NCBI GenBank assembly: GCA_020348185.1
Contig: CP070743.1
Location: 1,462,523 to 1,468,967 of the forward strand
Length of the DNA stretch: 6,445 nucleotides
Origin: Nitrospirota bacterium
GTDB taxonomy: Bacteria > Nitrospirota > Nitrospiria > Nitrospirales > UBA8639
Direction of reading: 5' to 3'
A model generated the notes under the pieces. The model was not told where the DNA came from. It saw only the letters and a program-made list of their open reading frames with translations, and made no database searches. Below are positions 5,931 to 6,445 of the stretch, in pieces. The stretch's first letter is position 1. The number at the start of each line of letters is the position of its first letter. The position numbers and the translations under genes are program-made.

Positions 5931-6209
5931 CTACTCTCCAAAATGGCCGGGATGGGCCAGATCACCGGATTCAAAAAATTTTAATATGGCAATGACCCCA
6001 ATGTAATTGATGACCCCATAGACCAATGACAGATCCAAAAATTCCGGTCGGCCCATCAAAAACCCCAACACGGCGATCGCCAGAACGGTTTTAGTGCCGA
6101 ACATATTGACCGCTAAAATTCGGTCATATAAGGAGGGACCTAAGAGAGCTCGGCTGAGGGCCAGCGCCATGGTCACTAAAATTGCGGCCATTGTCACATC
6201 AAACATCAT
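5931..6209 (-). CDS. mrpF: Na+/H+ antiporter subunit F (MrpF/MnhF)
   Basis: This encodes 92 residues, the usual MrpF size, with three predicted helices at about 5-22, 32-52 and 58-78. Family landmarks are GPSLYDRILAVNMFGTK (24-40), where the D-R pair after GPxxxD is conserved, and RPEFLDLSLVYGVINYIG (54-71). Two consecutive ATG codons (6209 and 6206) open the frame; the first gives MMF, and a weak GGAA lies ten bases before it. The gap to the mrpE stop is five bases. MrpF contributes to the E-F-G edge of the antiporter, and in Bacillus relatives it has been linked to cholate efflux. The identification is firm. Confidence 0.94.
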   Translation of the reverse strand: MMFDVTMAAILVTMALALSRALLGPSLYDRILAVNMFGTKTVLAIAVLGFLMGRPEFLDLSLVYGVINYIGVIAILKFFESGDLAHPGHFGE

Positions 6210-6214
6210 ATTGG

Positions 6215-6445
6215 CTATTCCAGTTCAGCGACTCGACGGTCCATCACGCCCGATTGGAGATCCTCCGCAATTTCCTGCGTAATAGCATGGACTTCAATCT
6301 CGTCATTTTTTACACTCATAGAGACGGTGCCGGGTGTCAGAGTAATGGAATTGGCAAAGACGATCTTTCCAAGGTCGCTGGCTTGACTGGCCTTCACCCG
6401 CACCACAGTAGGGTTAATAGGCATGGCAGGGTGCCAGACCAACTT
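6215..6445 (-). CDS. mrpE: Na+/H+ antiporter subunit E (MrpE/MnhE), 5' part beyond the right edge
   Basis: The frame is open to the right edge, giving 76 residues plus a TAG stop at 6217-6215. Full MrpE proteins are around 160 residues, so roughly the C-terminal half is visible. This half is soluble and carries the family signature: a conserved SDLGKIVFANSITLTPGTVS segment, followed by a beta-rich NDEIEVHAI stretch. The TTG at 6442 is an internal leucine codon and not a start. The stop lies five bases before the mrpF start. MrpE is a membrane subunit with a cytoplasmic C-terminal domain; it is needed for full activity in characterised systems. Leading the visible cluster with E-F-G matches the Mbh-type gene order. 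Confidence 0.92.
   Translation of the reverse strand, partial: KLVWHPAMPINPTVVRVKASQASDLGKIVFANSITLTPGTVSMSVKNDEIEVHAITQEIAEDLQSGVMDRRVAELE

Noticed and set aside
6215..6442. TTG at 6442 as the start of mrpE
   Set aside because: The frame stays open to the window edge and the protein would lack the N-terminal half of MrpE; the codon is an internal leucine.
1225..6445. Complex I (nuo) or energy-converting hydrogenase operon
   Set aside because: The presence of E, F, G and B subunits is specific to Mrp/Mbh-type modules, and no NuoH-like, hydrogenase or iron-sulfur subunit with CxxC motifs is present in the window.

Overview
The window is one minus-strand gene cluster for a multi-subunit cation/proton antiporter of the Mrp/Mnh family, the group that shares ancestry with the membrane arm of respiratory complex I and with membrane-bound hydrogenases (Mbh). 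Read in the direction of transcription (right to left), the order is mrpE (5' part beyond the window), mrpF, a 136-base gap with repeats, mrpG, a stand-alone protein equal to the C-terminal domains of MrpA (MbhD plus MbhE-like), mrpB, mrpC, mrpD, and a second MrpD/NuoL-M-like subunit. After a 303-base gap with repeats come a small two-helix membrane protein and a third MrpD-like subunit cut by the left edge. No gene is supported on the plus strand.

The layout differs from the classical mrpABCDEFG operon. E-F-G come first, MrpA is split, and its C-terminal part sits alone before B-C-D. This is the order of the Mrp-like module in archaeal Mbh/Mbx operons, but no hydrogenase or quinone-module gene is visible here. 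Three separate antiporter-like subunits are present. Each has the conserved membrane glutamate and lysine expected of a proton-translocating half-channel, so all three look functional as far as they can be read. The complex would exchange Na+ (or another monovalent cation) for H+ across the cytoplasmic membrane; which ion is used cannot be read from the sequence.

From mrpG to the second MrpD-like gene the cistrons overlap or abut within a few bases (ATGA, GTGA and TAATG junctions), which indicates one translationally coupled unit. The two larger gaps carry arrays of a degenerate 9-base unit (about GGTCNAAGG) in both orientations, able to form imperfect hairpins. The small protein after the second gap has a strong Shine-Dalgarno sequence and overlaps the third MrpD-like gene by 11 bases, so these two may form a second unit.

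The organism is a bacterium of roughly balanced base composition. The short-period intergenic repeats and the split-MrpA layout remind me of Nitrospira-type genomes, but this is a recollection, not a demonstrated assignment.
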